DNA from: Methanobrevibacter olleyae
GTDB taxonomy: Archaea; Methanobacteriota; Methanobacteria; Methanobacteriales; Methanobacteriaceae
Length of the DNA stretch: 64,000 nucleotides
Direction of reading: 5' to 3'
Assembly (NCBI GenBank): GCA_015063035.1
Contig: SUTG01000002.1
Coordinates: forward strand, 42,096-106,095
Positions within the stretch are counted from its first letter, which is position 1, and the number at the start of each line of letters is the position of its first letter. The notes beneath the pieces are model-generated. The model did no database searches. It saw only the letters and a program-made list of their open reading frames with translations, and had not been told where the DNA came from. Position numbers and translations under genes: made by a program. This document shows positions 50,500 to 59,606 of this stretch, one piece after another.

Positions 50500-50720
50500 T
50501 TTATAAATCTTTTTATAAATAATTGTCCTTATAGTTGTCCCTAATAAATCCTAAATAATTTATAAATCTTTTTATAAATAATTGTCCTTATAGTTGTCCC
50601 TAATAAATCCTAAATAATTTATAAATCTTTTTATAAATAATTGTCCTTATAGTTGTCCCTAATAAATCCTAAATAATTTATAAATAATTATCCATATAAT
50701 TGTCCTTAATGAATGCAAAA
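50500..50720. repeat. Tandem repeat, 59-bp unit, three copies and a partial fourth
   Basis: Copies start at 50500, 50559, 50618 and 50677. Each contains a TTTATAAAT box followed by ATTGTCCTTATAGTTGTCCC; the fourth diverges after the box. The block lies in the divergent promoter region 50437-50805, about 90 bases upstream of the zinc-ribbon gene. Confidence 0.93.
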
Positions 50721-50805
50721 TAAATTATAGATATCTATAAAAACAATTAAAGTAATAATTAAATTATATTTAATTAAATAATATTTAAAAGTTGAAGGTG
50801 AAATA

Positions 50806-51036
50806 ATGAACCAATTTTGTCCAAAGTGTGGGGCAAAGCTTTATGATATCAATGCTAAGTTTTGTAGCCAATGCGGTGCTAATTTAACTGAAAAGAAGGA
50901 AATAGACCCTAATGACATGCCAGAAGAAAGAATTGACTTAAGGGAAGGCATGACAAAAAGAAATACTGGAATGTGGAAATCAACCAAATGGGGAAGACGA
51001 AAGAAAAAACCGGTTAATTGGGATATGGAAAAATAA
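50806..51036 (+). CDS. Small zinc-ribbon protein
   Basis: 76 residues. An N-terminal zinc ribbon, CPKCG (5-9) and CSQCG (22-26), is followed by an acidic then strongly basic stretch (KWGRRKKKP). This small-ribbon type is widespread in archaea; it may bind nucleic acid or protein. The start follows GGTGAAATA. The following genes run in the same direction. Confidence 0.8.
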   Translation: MNQFCPKCGAKLYDINAKFCSQCGANLTEKKEIDPNDMPEERIDLREGMTKRNTGMWKSTKWGRRKKKPVNWDMEK

Positions 51037-51144
51037 TTTTTCTTAAAATTACACGTAAGAATAAATAAAAATAAAATAAAAAATAATAAAACAGATTCAT
51101 TAACAAAAATTTTAATAAAATTGATGATTATTGGAGATTATAAA

Positions 51145-51492
51145 ATGAAAACAAAAGAGGAAATTGGAGAAAAGATTGAAGTATTGAATGATAAGATTGC
51201 AGGATTGAGAGCTGAAGAAGATGGTTTAACAAACGAACTTAAGGTAATCCTTGCAGGATCTGAATTGCAATCAATTATGTTAACAAGCACTTTAGTCAGC
51301 TCTGAAAGCCAAGTTCGTGACTTGCTTGAAAAATTTGAACTAAGGGCAGAGGAATTGACCGAAAAATATGAAGAGGCTTCCGTTGCAGGAAATGCTGAAA
51401 TGAAAAATCAAATCCATGCAATGATTTGGACAAATGATATCAGGTTAGACACCATCAAATGGGTCCTTGAAGAGGATAACGAAGAAATTTAA
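51145..51492 (+). CDS. Hypothetical coiled-coil protein
   Basis: 115 residues from the ATG at 51145 (after GGAGATTATAAA). It is almost wholly helical, with a coiled coil at 5-40 (EEIGEKIEVLNDKIAGLRAEED) and a second helix bundle to the end. There are no cysteines. The gene lies between the zinc-ribbon gene and the surface-protein gene. I do not recognise the family. Confidence 0.7.
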   Translation: MKTKEEIGEKIEVLNDKIAGLRAEEDGLTNELKVILAGSELQSIMLTSTLVSSESQVRDLLEKFELRAEELTEKYEEASVAGNAEMKNQIHAMIWTNDIRLDTIKWVLEEDNEEI

Positions 51493-51567
51493 TCCCATTT
51501 ATCGACTAAAAAAGAATGAGAATCTAAATTTTTGTATCTAAGATATATTGACTTAAGAGATAAAACT

Positions 51568-52875
51568 ATGAAAAAGATTATTCCATTATTGCTTTTATCA
51601 TTGATCATCTTATGCCCGATAATTGCGGAAAGTGCTGATGCGACCACAGTATTTTTAACTTCAGACAATTTGCATGAGCATGATGCAGATTTTGCAAGAT
51701 TGAATGACATCAAAGAAAGAATTGAATCGAAAACCAATGGCGACATTGTAGTTGTGGTTGATGATTCAGCTTCAAATCCTGGAGAAGGGACAAGGGTAAT
51801 GGCAGCCAGATGCGATGTGGCAGTTACAATAGCTGGGGCTTGCGCAGGAAATTTAGTTGACCTGGCAGATTACTCCACTAAAGTCAGCAAAAAGATCATC
51901 TATGTGAATGCAGGTACACTTGACTTGAATACAATAAATTTCCTTAGAAGGTCCTATGATGACAATTGGTCACATTACACATTCGCATCAGTCAAAAGCC
52001 CTGGGAAGTTCTTGAATGATGCTGGAATAACTTTAATTCAACCGGCACAGGAATATCCTGATGATTGCTACAAAGGAATAATCGCATATGATAGCGATAA
52101 TGTGAACGAATACATTGCAAATGAAATCATTAATGCAGTCTATGCAGGAACAAGTGAAAACAAGCAATTGGATACCGATTTAATAGTTTATCACAAGCTA
52201 GACCCTAAATACTTGGCAGAGGATTCCAAAAAAATTGTTGATGGCCATGGTAGTGATATGCAGGAATCCTACGGTTCCTACACCACCCCTCAATTATTGT
52301 ACATGAGTGCCTCATATATAGACGGATATGGTCTGGAAGTTCCTGGAGAATTTGGAGCCCCTGACAATCCTCAGAAATATTCAAGCTTTACCAAAGGGGA
52401 ATATTCCTTTAACGATTATTACAATATGGCAGATATGGTTGTAGACTATATGAATGAACATGGGAAAGCACCTGATTCCATTAATTATGAAGGTGCAACC
52501 ATAGGATACTATGACTTGGTTTACAATTTTGCACTTCTTAGTGAAGATGATACAAGTGCAAGCACTATGAATTTCCCATCAGAAATGGCATTCCATAAAT
52601 ATTACAGCGATTTCCTATTCGACATCTTGCCAATAGGAATGATAATCGTTGCAATAATTCTAATCCTATTGATAGTGAGAAGCATAATAAGAAGAATAAA
52701 AAGAAGGATAAGAAGAAGAAAGGAAAGGAAATATAGGAAAAGAATGCAAAAAGAAAGATATGGCAGAAATCCTAGACAATTCCATAGGAATATGGATTCA
52801 AGATATTATTCAGATTACGATTATCCTTCCAATCAGCCAAAAAGATTGAATAGGCAAGAGAGAAGACGCAGATAA
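51568..52875 (+). CDS. Signal-peptide and tail-anchored surface protein, probable pseudomurein-binding repeat
   Basis: 435 residues from the ATG at 51568. A signal peptide (KKIIPLLLLSLIILCPIIAESADA) is followed by an extracellular domain of about 330 residues. Near its end is a segment, SFNDYYNMADMVVDYMNEHG followed by KAPDSINYEG, that resembles the pseudomurein-binding repeat of Methanobacteriales cell-wall proteins. One membrane span (about 353-370) leads to a 65-residue Arg/Lys-rich cytoplasmic tail. This arrangement suggests a protein that links the cell wall to the inner face of the membrane. The following gene begins 17 bases later. Confidence 0.72.
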   Translation: MKKIIPLLLLSLIILCPIIAESADATTVFLTSDNLHEHDADFARLNDIKERIESKTNGDIVVVVDDSASNPGEGTRVMAARCDVAVTIAGACAGNLVDLADYSTKVSKKIIYVNAGTLDLNTINFLRRSYDDNWSHYTFASVKSPGKFLNDAGITLIQPAQEYPDDCYKGIIAYDSDNVNEYIANEIINAVYAGTSENKQLDTDLIVYHKLDPKYLAEDSKKIVDGHGSDMQESYGSYTTPQLLYMSASYIDGYGLEVPGEFGAPDNPQKYSSFTKGEYSFNDYYNMADMVVDYMNEHGKAPDSINYEGATIGYYDLVYNFALLSEDDTSASTMNFPSEMAFHKYYSDFLFDILPIGMIIVAIILILLIVRSIIRRIKRRIRRRKERKYRKRMQKERYGRNPRQFHRNMDSRYYSDYDYPSNQPKRLNRQERRRR

Positions 52876-52892
52876 ATACAAGGAGTTTGAAA

Positions 52893-53819
52893 ATGACAGA
52901 AGCTCAAAATAATGTGAAAAATGAGGAGGAGGTTGATGGTTTAAAAGATGAAATAAGCTATTTAAGAGAGATTCTAGCCAGCAAACTCTTTGAAGAAGAT
53001 TATTTGATAAATTTTACCTGCAGAGAAATTGAAACAGATTATTCATTGAAATTTGGAGTTTATAAATACAAGATTAAAGATTATAAACTTAAAATCAAGA
53101 AAACAAAAAGAACAATTGAAATGATTAAAAAAATGGTTAATCGACAATCATCTAATCAATTCAATAAGGAATTAAGCGATTTAGAGGAAAATCAAATCAG
53201 GATCAACAAGACCAAAATCAATAAGCCAAAAATCAACATGAGCGAAATTGAAAGCCATGTTGAAAATGAGTTTAAAGAGGAAGAACTTGAATTGAAAACA
53301 GAAACTGCAAAAGTGAATATTCTTATTGAAGAGCATAGGAATTATTTAAGTGAAAAACAGGACTTCAAACAATTGCATACCATTTATAAAGATTGCATAA
53401 GAAAGATTCATCCGGATTTATTGCTTGAACCAACAGATTACGAAGAAAACCTATTCTATAGCTCTAAAGAGGCTTATGAAGATAGGAATTTGGAAGAATT
53501 GGAATCCACACAAAATCTGATAAATAGGCATGAAATTGAAAACGAACCTATAACTGTGGAAGACTTTGAAAAACTAAGGGACATGCTTGAAATAAATATA
53601 GAGCTGGAAGATAAAGAAATTTCAAATATAGTCAACTCCAAACCATATACCCAACAGAAGTTCCTATTGGACACCAAAAAAGTGAATAACTATAGGGAAG
53701 GCTTGGTGACATCTTTATTGGAAGTTGAAAAAGAGTATATACGAATCAATAAGGAATTAAGTGAATTGAAAAAAGAGAACAATCTTAGCTATAAACTAGA
53801 TTTGACTAAAAATAATTAA
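52893..53819 (+). CDS. Coiled-coil protein with J-domain-like HPD segment
   Basis: 308 residues from the ATG at 52893, seven bases after AAGGAG. Highly charged coiled coils cover about residues 10-160 and 250-300. Between them, YKDCIRKIHPDLLLEPTDYE followed by a helix resembles helix II, the HPD loop and helix III of DnaJ J-domains, though in a diverged form. It could recruit an Hsp70, but this is inference from the tripeptide and its helical surroundings. Co-transcribed with the surface protein upstream. Confidence 0.65.
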   Translation: MTEAQNNVKNEEEVDGLKDEISYLREILASKLFEEDYLINFTCREIETDYSLKFGVYKYKIKDYKLKIKKTKRTIEMIKKMVNRQSSNQFNKELSDLEENQIRINKTKINKPKINMSEIESHVENEFKEEELELKTETAKVNILIEEHRNYLSEKQDFKQLHTIYKDCIRKIHPDLLLEPTDYEENLFYSSKEAYEDRNLEELESTQNLINRHEIENEPITVEDFEKLRDMLEINIELEDKEISNIVNSKPYTQQKFLLDTKKVNNYREGLVTSLLEVEKEYIRINKELSELKKENNLSYKLDLTKNN

Positions 53820-54083
53820 TTCTTATTAATTTTTATAACTTTATTTTTTTTATTAATTTACTTATTTTTATTAATTTTATTATTTTAATAAATTTTATTA
53901 TTTTAATAACTTTATTAATTTTATTAATTTAATTATTTTTATTAATTAAATTATTTTTATAAATTTTATTATTTTAATAAATTTTATTATTTTTATTAAT
54001 TAAATTATTTTTATAAATTTTATTGTTATAATAACTTTTTTAATTTCCAATTATTTAATCTTCTAATTTATTTGATTATGTAA
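53820..54083. repeat. Low-complexity TTTTATTATTTTAATAAA repeats
   Basis: Irregular repeats of AATTTTATTATTTTAATAAA and TTAATTAAATTATTTTTATA fill the gap between two convergent genes. No hairpin terminator is evident, though the T-rich strand may end transcription. Confidence 0.75.
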
Positions 54084-54530
54084 TCAATTACTGATTTTAT
54101 TGGTGTTGAATAACATTACATAGGCATCAGATCCGTCCTCATAGTAATTAGGCACTTTCCTATCAATATCAAACCCGAATTTTTGATAGAAACTGACTGC
54201 GATTTCATTATGGGATTTCACTTCCAAGGTTATCCTATGAATATCAATATTCTTGAAGATGCTTATTGCCATCATAAGCAATCGAGTTGCTATATGTTGC
54301 CTGCGGAATCTGCTATCAACTGCAAGAGCAATTATATGGCCTAATCCCTCTTCCTTTACCCAAAAAATAATATACCCTACAATTTCACCATCTTCAATAG
54401 CTACAAGAAATCCTGCACCTATTTCATATAATTGCTGAAGAATGGCCAATTCATAAGGTGTGGAAAAGGACTCCACTTCAATTTGATATACCCTAGCCAA
54501 ATCAGAAGGGACAAATTCACGAATAAACAT
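54084..54530 (-). CDS. rimI: GNAT N-acetyltransferase, RimI type
   Basis: 148 residues from the ATG at 54530; a longer in-frame start at 54569 would add a hydrophobic AT-driven extension. The product starts FIREFVPSDLARVYQIEVES, and the acetyl-CoA loop is DSRFRRQHIATRLLMMAI. ITLEVKSHNEIAVSFYQKFGF is the RimI-type end. It probably acetylates protein N-termini; archaeal RimI homologues act on many proteins and not only on ribosomal S18. Confidence 0.9.
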   Translation of the reverse strand: MFIREFVPSDLARVYQIEVESFSTPYELAILQQLYEIGAGFLVAIEDGEIVGYIIFWVKEEGLGHIIALAVDSRFRRQHIATRLLMMAISIFKNIDIHRITLEVKSHNEIAVSFYQKFGFDIDRKVPNYYEDGSDAYVMLFNTNKISN

Positions 54531-54759
54531 AAAAAACACTTTAATAATCAAATAAATATTAGTTTCCAATCATTTTTTTATAATTGTAAATTTACTATTA
54601 ATATTATATAATTTACTCTATTAAAAACATTTCTAAAAATTAAATTTAAGAATAAAAGTAAAATAAAATAAGATTAAACTAGGGCTAAAATAGAACATAT
54701 TAAATTATTGAAAGATAAATACAATATTGACAAAGAAAAAAACTTCAAAAGGAATAAAA

Positions 54760-55170
54760 ATGTGGAACGACCTAGAGGAATATATACTAAAATTAGCTAT
54801 TGAAAATAGCGAAAAAACAGGCAAAAAAACAAGGATAGTTGAAATTGGAGCGGGAAAATTCCAAACAATCTCTAAAAACTTAAGTGAAAATGAAAATATT
54901 AATATTATAATGACTGATATTGATCCTGCAAATGAAAACATTATTAAAGATGATGTTTTCAATCCAAACATGAATATCTATAATGGTGCAGACATTTTGT
55001 TTTCAATCAGACCCCCTGCAGAATTGCAGGAAGCAATTATGAAAATAAGGGACGAGGTTAATGCGACATTGATAATAAAACCTTTGTTCAATGAGGATTT
55101 GAACATGAAAACCAAAAAAATGAAACTGAAAAATTATAACCGCGCCTCTTTTTACATTTATGAAAGATAA
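54760..55170 (+). CDS. UPF0146 family protein (methyltransferase-like fold)
   Basis: 136 residues from the ATG at 54760 (after AAAGGAATAAAA), starting WNDLEEYILKLAIEN as in the archaeal UPF0146 family. The Rossmann start RIVEIGAGKFQTISKNLSE and the acidic MTDIDP resemble the SAM-binding strands of methyltransferases. The protein stops short of the usual substrate-binding part, so catalysis is doubtful. Single gene. Confidence 0.85.
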   Translation: MWNDLEEYILKLAIENSEKTGKKTRIVEIGAGKFQTISKNLSENENINIIMTDIDPANENIIKDDVFNPNMNIYNGADILFSIRPPAELQEAIMKIRDEVNATLIIKPLFNEDLNMKTKKMKLKNYNRASFYIYER

Positions 55171-55338
55171 ATAGTGATTTTGCAGATTAAAATCTTAAAT
55201 ATTTAAATAAAATAAATTAAAGATATAAACTTACAAACTTATTATATTATATATAAGTAAAAATTAAATTAAATATTAAATTAAATAAAATATTAATTAA
55301 AAAACTATTTTTAGCTAATTAGGAACTTGGGGATTATA

Positions 55339-58020
55339 TTGATAGAAGAAATATTAAAACAGTATTCCACTCAAAATGAAGGGTTAAGCAATGCTGAGGC
55401 CAATGCTCGATTAGATAAGTATGGGCCAAATAAACTAAAAGAACAAAAGAAAAACAGCCCTTTAAAACTATTTTTATCACAATTTTTAGATGTTTTAATA
55501 TTCATGCTTATCATTGCAGCTATTGCAAGTTATATGATTGGAAATCATTTAGATGCAATTGTCATACTTGTAGTTGTGATAATCAACTCAATTATCGGTT
55601 TCGTTCAGGAATATCGTGCTGAAAATGCTATGGAAAAGCTTAAGAGTTTAGTTCATACCGATGCCCATGTTAAAAGAGAAAATAACCTAAAAAGGATTCC
55701 AAGTGAAAAACTTGTGCCAGGGGACATCGTTATTCTTGAAGAGGGAGACAAAGTTCCAGCAGACTTGATTTTAATAGAATCTTATGATTTGAGGGTGGAT
55801 GAATCATCCATAACTGGAGAGTCCACTTTAGTTAAAAAGGACAATAATTACGAAAAAATTGAAGACTTCTCAAATAAGATTAAAGATATTCAGAAATATT
55901 CAAAAGAGGAAAATATACAATCTAAACTCGTATCCATGAACTCTAATGTGCTCTTTGGAAAAGGAACAGGAGTTGTGATAGCGACCGGAATGGAAACAAG
56001 CATAGGTAGAATCGCTACCATGATTCAGGAAGGGGAAGATGAAACTCCTTTAACAATTCAAGTGGGCAAGTTAGGTAAAAAGATTGGAATACTATCCATA
56101 ATCGTTTGTATATTTGTATTCATTATAGACTTTTTCCAAGCTATGGATATTCTTGAAAGCTTTATGACTGCAGTTTCTTTAGCTGTTGCAGCAATTCCTG
56201 AAGGCCTTCCAGCAGTATTGACTTTGACTTTGGCATTAGGAATGCAGAAAATGGCAAAATCCAATGCAATCGTTAAAAAATTGTCATCTGTAGAAACATT
56301 AGGGTCCTGCACTTACATCTGTACAGATAAAACCGGAACCTTAACAGAAAACAAGATGGCAGTTAAAAAAACATTATTAACCAACAGCGAACGTTCTACA
56401 TTAATTGCAGGATTATGCAATGGAGTGAGATGTGAAGATGATGAATTGATAGGAAACCCTACTGACTTGGCATCATACTACTTTGCACTTGATAACGATT
56501 TTGAAAAGCTTAAATCAAATAGGAATTTTGAAAAGGAATTTGAAATACCTTTTGACAGCAATAGAAAAAGAATGACATTCATTTACAGTGAAATGGATGA
56601 AGAAAACAATAAAGATTATTACGTTTTAACAAAGGGAGCCCCTGAATTGATTTTAGAATTATCCGATAAAATCGATTTCAATGGGCATATAAACAATTTT
56701 GACGAGCCAACCAAAAAAGACATAATGCATGAAATTGACATGATGACAATGAGGTCATTAAGAGTCATAGGTCTTGCTTACAAAAAGCTGGATAATGATG
56801 AATATGGAAAAGTTTTAGATTTGGATAATAAGGAATTTGAAAATAATGATTCTGAAATGCATAAAACATATTCAAAAAATAAGCATCATGGAGAGTCTTT
56901 TGAGAAGGATTTGGTATTTGCAGGCCTTCTTGGTATCATAGATCCTCCAAGGGAGGAAGCCATTGATGCAATAGCAGATTGTCAGAAGGCAGGAATCAAT
57001 GTGGTGATGATTACAGGAGACCATAAGGATACTGCAACTGCAATAGCTATGAAACTAGGCATTCTCCCTAGAGATTATCATATCAATAAGGAAAATTATC
57101 ATAATGAAATCTTGACTGGGCAGGAATTGGAAGATTTAAGTGATGAGGAATACAATGAGATTGCAAAGGACATCAGAGTTTATGCAAGAGTGTATCCTGA
57201 ACAGAAAAGAAGAATCATTGAAGTTCTCCAAAACCATGGTGAAATCGTATCAATGACCGGTGATGGTGTAAACGATGCACCAGCACTTAAGAAAGCTTCC
57301 ATTGGAGTGGCTATGGGTAGTGGAACCGATGTTACAAAAGAATCTGCAGACATGATTATACAGGATGATAACTTTGCCACAATAGTCTCTTCAATAAAGG
57401 AAGGAAGAACCATCTTCGATAACATTAAAAGGTTTTTAAAATTCCAATTGTCTACAAATATTGGGGCAATACTAACCATCACCATAGGATCATTATTGCC
57501 AATACCAACTCCATTCACTCCTATTCAGCTTTTATGGATCAATATAATAATGGATGGGCCTCCAGCACAATCCTTAGGTTTGGAAGGACCCGAAAAGGAC
57601 ATAATGAGAAGGCCTCCTGAAAAAGGGGAATTGATCAACAGAAAAACCATGATGAAGATAGCAATTTCTGGAATTGTCATGGCAATCGGCACATTAGGAC
57701 TATTCATTTATGAATTGAATAATGGGGTAGGTGATGTGAAAACCAAGGCAATCACCATTGCATTTACAGTGTTTGTATTGTATCAATTGTTCAATGCATT
57801 GAATTACAGGTCCAGTTCAAAAGCAAGAAATGCCGCTCTTTGGCTATCACTTATTGGATCATTCATATTGCAGGTTCTTGTCATTTATGTTCCATTCCTT
57901 CAAACAATCTTCAAGACCTGTGCAATTGGACTCATAGATTGGGTCTTGATCATCATTGTGGCAGCAATAATCTTGGTAACAGATAAAATTGCTAATAGGG
58001 TTATTGATGGACACATTTAA
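55339..58020 (+). CDS. P-type Ca2+-transporting ATPase (P2A, PMR1-like)
   Basis: 893 residues from the TTG at 55339 (after GGGGATTATA); an in-frame TTG at 55327 lies before this site. It begins with a P-type N-terminal domain. SSITGEST gives the actuator motif (about 159), PEGLPAVLTLTLALGMQ is the M4 ion site, DKTGTLT carries the phosphorylated Asp (about 330), and TGDGVNDAPALKKASIGVAM is the hinge. M5/M6 show QLSTNIGA and NIIMDGPPAQSLGLE. These M6 Asn/Asp and M4 Glu residues match single-site Ca2+ pumps. It exports Ca2+ or a similar divalent ion. A 36-residue membrane protein gene follows. Confidence 0.93.
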   Translation: MIEEILKQYSTQNEGLSNAEANARLDKYGPNKLKEQKKNSPLKLFLSQFLDVLIFMLIIAAIASYMIGNHLDAIVILVVVIINSIIGFVQEYRAENAMEKLKSLVHTDAHVKRENNLKRIPSEKLVPGDIVILEEGDKVPADLILIESYDLRVDESSITGESTLVKKDNNYEKIEDFSNKIKDIQKYSKEENIQSKLVSMNSNVLFGKGTGVVIATGMETSIGRIATMIQEGEDETPLTIQVGKLGKKIGILSIIVCIFVFIIDFFQAMDILESFMTAVSLAVAAIPEGLPAVLTLTLALGMQKMAKSNAIVKKLSSVETLGSCTYICTDKTGTLTENKMAVKKTLLTNSERSTLIAGLCNGVRCEDDELIGNPTDLASYYFALDNDFEKLKSNRNFEKEFEIPFDSNRKRMTFIYSEMDEENNKDYYVLTKGAPELILELSDKIDFNGHINNFDEPTKKDIMHEIDMMTMRSLRVIGLAYKKLDNDEYGKVLDLDNKEFENNDSEMHKTYSKNKHHGESFEKDLVFAGLLGIIDPPREEAIDAIADCQKAGINVVMITGDHKDTATAIAMKLGILPRDYHINKENYHNEILTGQELEDLSDEEYNEIAKDIRVYARVYPEQKRRIIEVLQNHGEIVSMTGDGVNDAPALKKASIGVAMGSGTDVTKESADMIIQDDNFATIVSSIKEGRTIFDNIKRFLKFQLSTNIGAILTITIGSLLPIPTPFTPIQLLWINIIMDGPPAQSLGLEGPEKDIMRRPPEKGELINRKTMMKIAISGIVMAIGTLGLFIYELNNGVGDVKTKAITIAFTVFVLYQLFNALNYRSSSKARNAALWLSLIGSFILQVLVIYVPFLQTIFKTCAIGLIDWVLIIIVAAIILVTDKIANRVIDGHI

Positions 58021-58153
58021 ATTATGCATTAACTTTTTAAGATGAAAAAAATTTAAAGAAAATTAAAAAAATTATAAATAGTATATTAACAAAAATATTA
58101 TTAAATAAAATTATAATTATTAAATTAATTATTGGTTTTTTAGGAGGAATATT

Positions 58154-58264
58154 ATGAATTTAGTAGCAGATATCATTAACGGACTTTCATCAATGTCCAT
58201 TGTTATGATTGTAGGTTTCATATTTGTTGTTGCATTAATGACTGTCATAGCAAAAAAAGCTTAA
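58154..58264 (+). CDS. 36-residue single-span membrane protein
   Basis: A short frame with a strong AGGAGG ribosome binding site at 58142-58147. The product starts MNLVADIINGLSSMS, continues with the hydrophobic span IVMIVGFIFVVALMTVIA and ends KKA. It follows the P-type ATPase by 134 bases in the same direction. Its size and topology recall small regulatory partners of P-type ATPases (for example KdpF or sarcolipin-like peptides), but that is analogy only. A recognised family is not known to me. Confidence 0.72.
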   Translation: MNLVADIINGLSSMSIVMIVGFIFVVALMTVIAKKA

Positions 58265-58873
58265 AGATATTTAGTATTAATTTTTATAATTAATATTAAA
58301 TCATCTAAATTATTACCACCATAAACTACTTTTTTTATTCTTCAAAAAAATTTATACATCAAAAAATCATCATTAATAAGCTATTTTTTAATAAATTATT
58401 AAATTTAACTAACCTCATATAGATTACTATTTTTCAATAATTATGATGAAAGCATTATTTTAATTAAATTAAAATTCTGTGCAATTAAATTAAAACTTTT
58501 ATAAAAAGTATCATTTTAATTAAAGTTATGATTAATTAAACTATGATAAATTTTTTAATCAAAAAATTTAATTGAAAAATTGAATTTTGAATGAAAATTT
58601 TTAAAAATTTGAAAATAAAAATCGAGAAAACTATAAAAAATTAAAGAATAAAAAATTTTAAAAAAATGAAAAATAAAAAATATAAAAAATTAGAAAAAAA
58701 AAAAAAATAAAAAAAAAAAAAAAAAAAAAAAAAATTAGAAAAAAAAAAAAAAAGAAAAAAAAAAAAAAAAAAAAAAATAAAACTTTGAAAAAAAAAAATA
58801 AAGAAAATATTAAAAAATTAAAAAATAAAAAATTAGAAAAATAAAAAAATAATAAAAAAAGCAATAATAGAAA
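58265..58873. repeat. Gene-free A-rich region with homopolymer tracts
   Basis: From about 58650 to 58860 the plus strand is nearly pure A, with runs above 15 residues at 58690-58780. Reading the other strand gives only a Phe-rich artefact. The first 350 bases are AT-rich with no gene. The tRNA gene begins right at the end. Confidence 0.75.
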
Positions 58874-58957
58874 CGCCGAGACTGGGATTTGAACCCAGGC
58901 GGCTATTACACCACGGGATTTCAAGTCCCGCGCCTTACCAGGCTAGACTATCTCGGC
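58874..58957 (-). tRNA. tRNA-Ser (anticodon UGA)
   Basis: On the minus strand the 84 bases fold as a class-II tRNA. The acceptor arms GCCGAGA and TCTCGGC are followed by discriminator G. The anticodon stem CGGGA/TCCCG holds the loop CTTGAAA (anticodon TGA), with a long variable arm (TGGTGTAATAGCCGC region) and a T-arm with GGTTCAAATCC. The CCA end is not encoded. It reads UCA and other UCN serine codons, and follows the S10 gene in the translation operon. Confidence 0.97.
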
Positions 58958-59077
58958 ATATGAATATTAAAATAAATATAAATATAATTAAGAGTGATCT
59001 AATTAAAAAATTTAGTGAAAATTTAAAATAAAAGTATGAAAATTAATTCTGAAAATAATTTCAGAACAATAACTTAA

Positions 59078-59383
59078 TTATTTAAGTTCAATTTCAATAC
59101 TTACGTTATCAGGAACGCTTACTTTCATAATTTGTCTCATAGCTCTTTCATCAGCGCCGATTCCAATTAAACGTTTGTGGATACGAAGTTCCCATTTTTC
59201 CCAAGTAGCTTTTCCTTCTCCATCTGGAGATTTTCTAGTTGGTACAACTAATTTTTTAGTAGGTAATGGAATAGGGCCAGAAATATCTACACCAGTTCTT
59301 TCAGAAATTTTCTTTAACTGGTCACAGACATAATTAATTTTTTCAGGATCAGTACCTGTAAGTTTAATTCTAGCTTGATTCAT
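59078..59383 (-). CDS. rps10: Ribosomal protein S10 (uS10)
   Basis: 101 residues, the archaeal length. [20 protein letters not shown] begins the protein, and [20 protein letters not shown] is the conserved loop. It belongs to the head of the 30S subunit. The start follows AAGGAGGATTAAA. Position after EF-1alpha is the usual one in methanogens, and tRNA-Ser follows. Confidence 0.97.
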   Translation of the reverse strand: MNQARIKLTGTDPEKINYVCDQLKKISERTGVDISGPIPLPTKKLVVPTRKSPDGEGKATWEKWELRIHKRLIGIGADERAMRQIMKVSVPDNVSIEIELK

Positions 59384-59606
59384 TTTAATCCTCCTTAAAC
59401 AGGTTAATAATCTAGTTTAAACCTAAAATATGATTAAACTAGATTACTAGATTAAAACATACTATAGATTTAAAATAAGTATTATTTAAAACCTAAAAAT
59501 AAAGATTGATTTATTAGAAAAATTAAACTTTCTCTAATAAATTTTCAAAATTAAAACTAAAAAAAAATAAAAAATGAATAATTTAATTAAAAATTAATCA
59601 TTGATC

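Noticed and set aside
50500..50720. Possible CRISPR array
   Set aside because: Repeats are head-to-tail 59-bp units with no unique spacers.
58658..58924. Open frame of 88 residues on the minus strand overlapping the tRNA
   Set aside because: It reads through the tRNA gene and the A tract as poly-Phe; an artefact.
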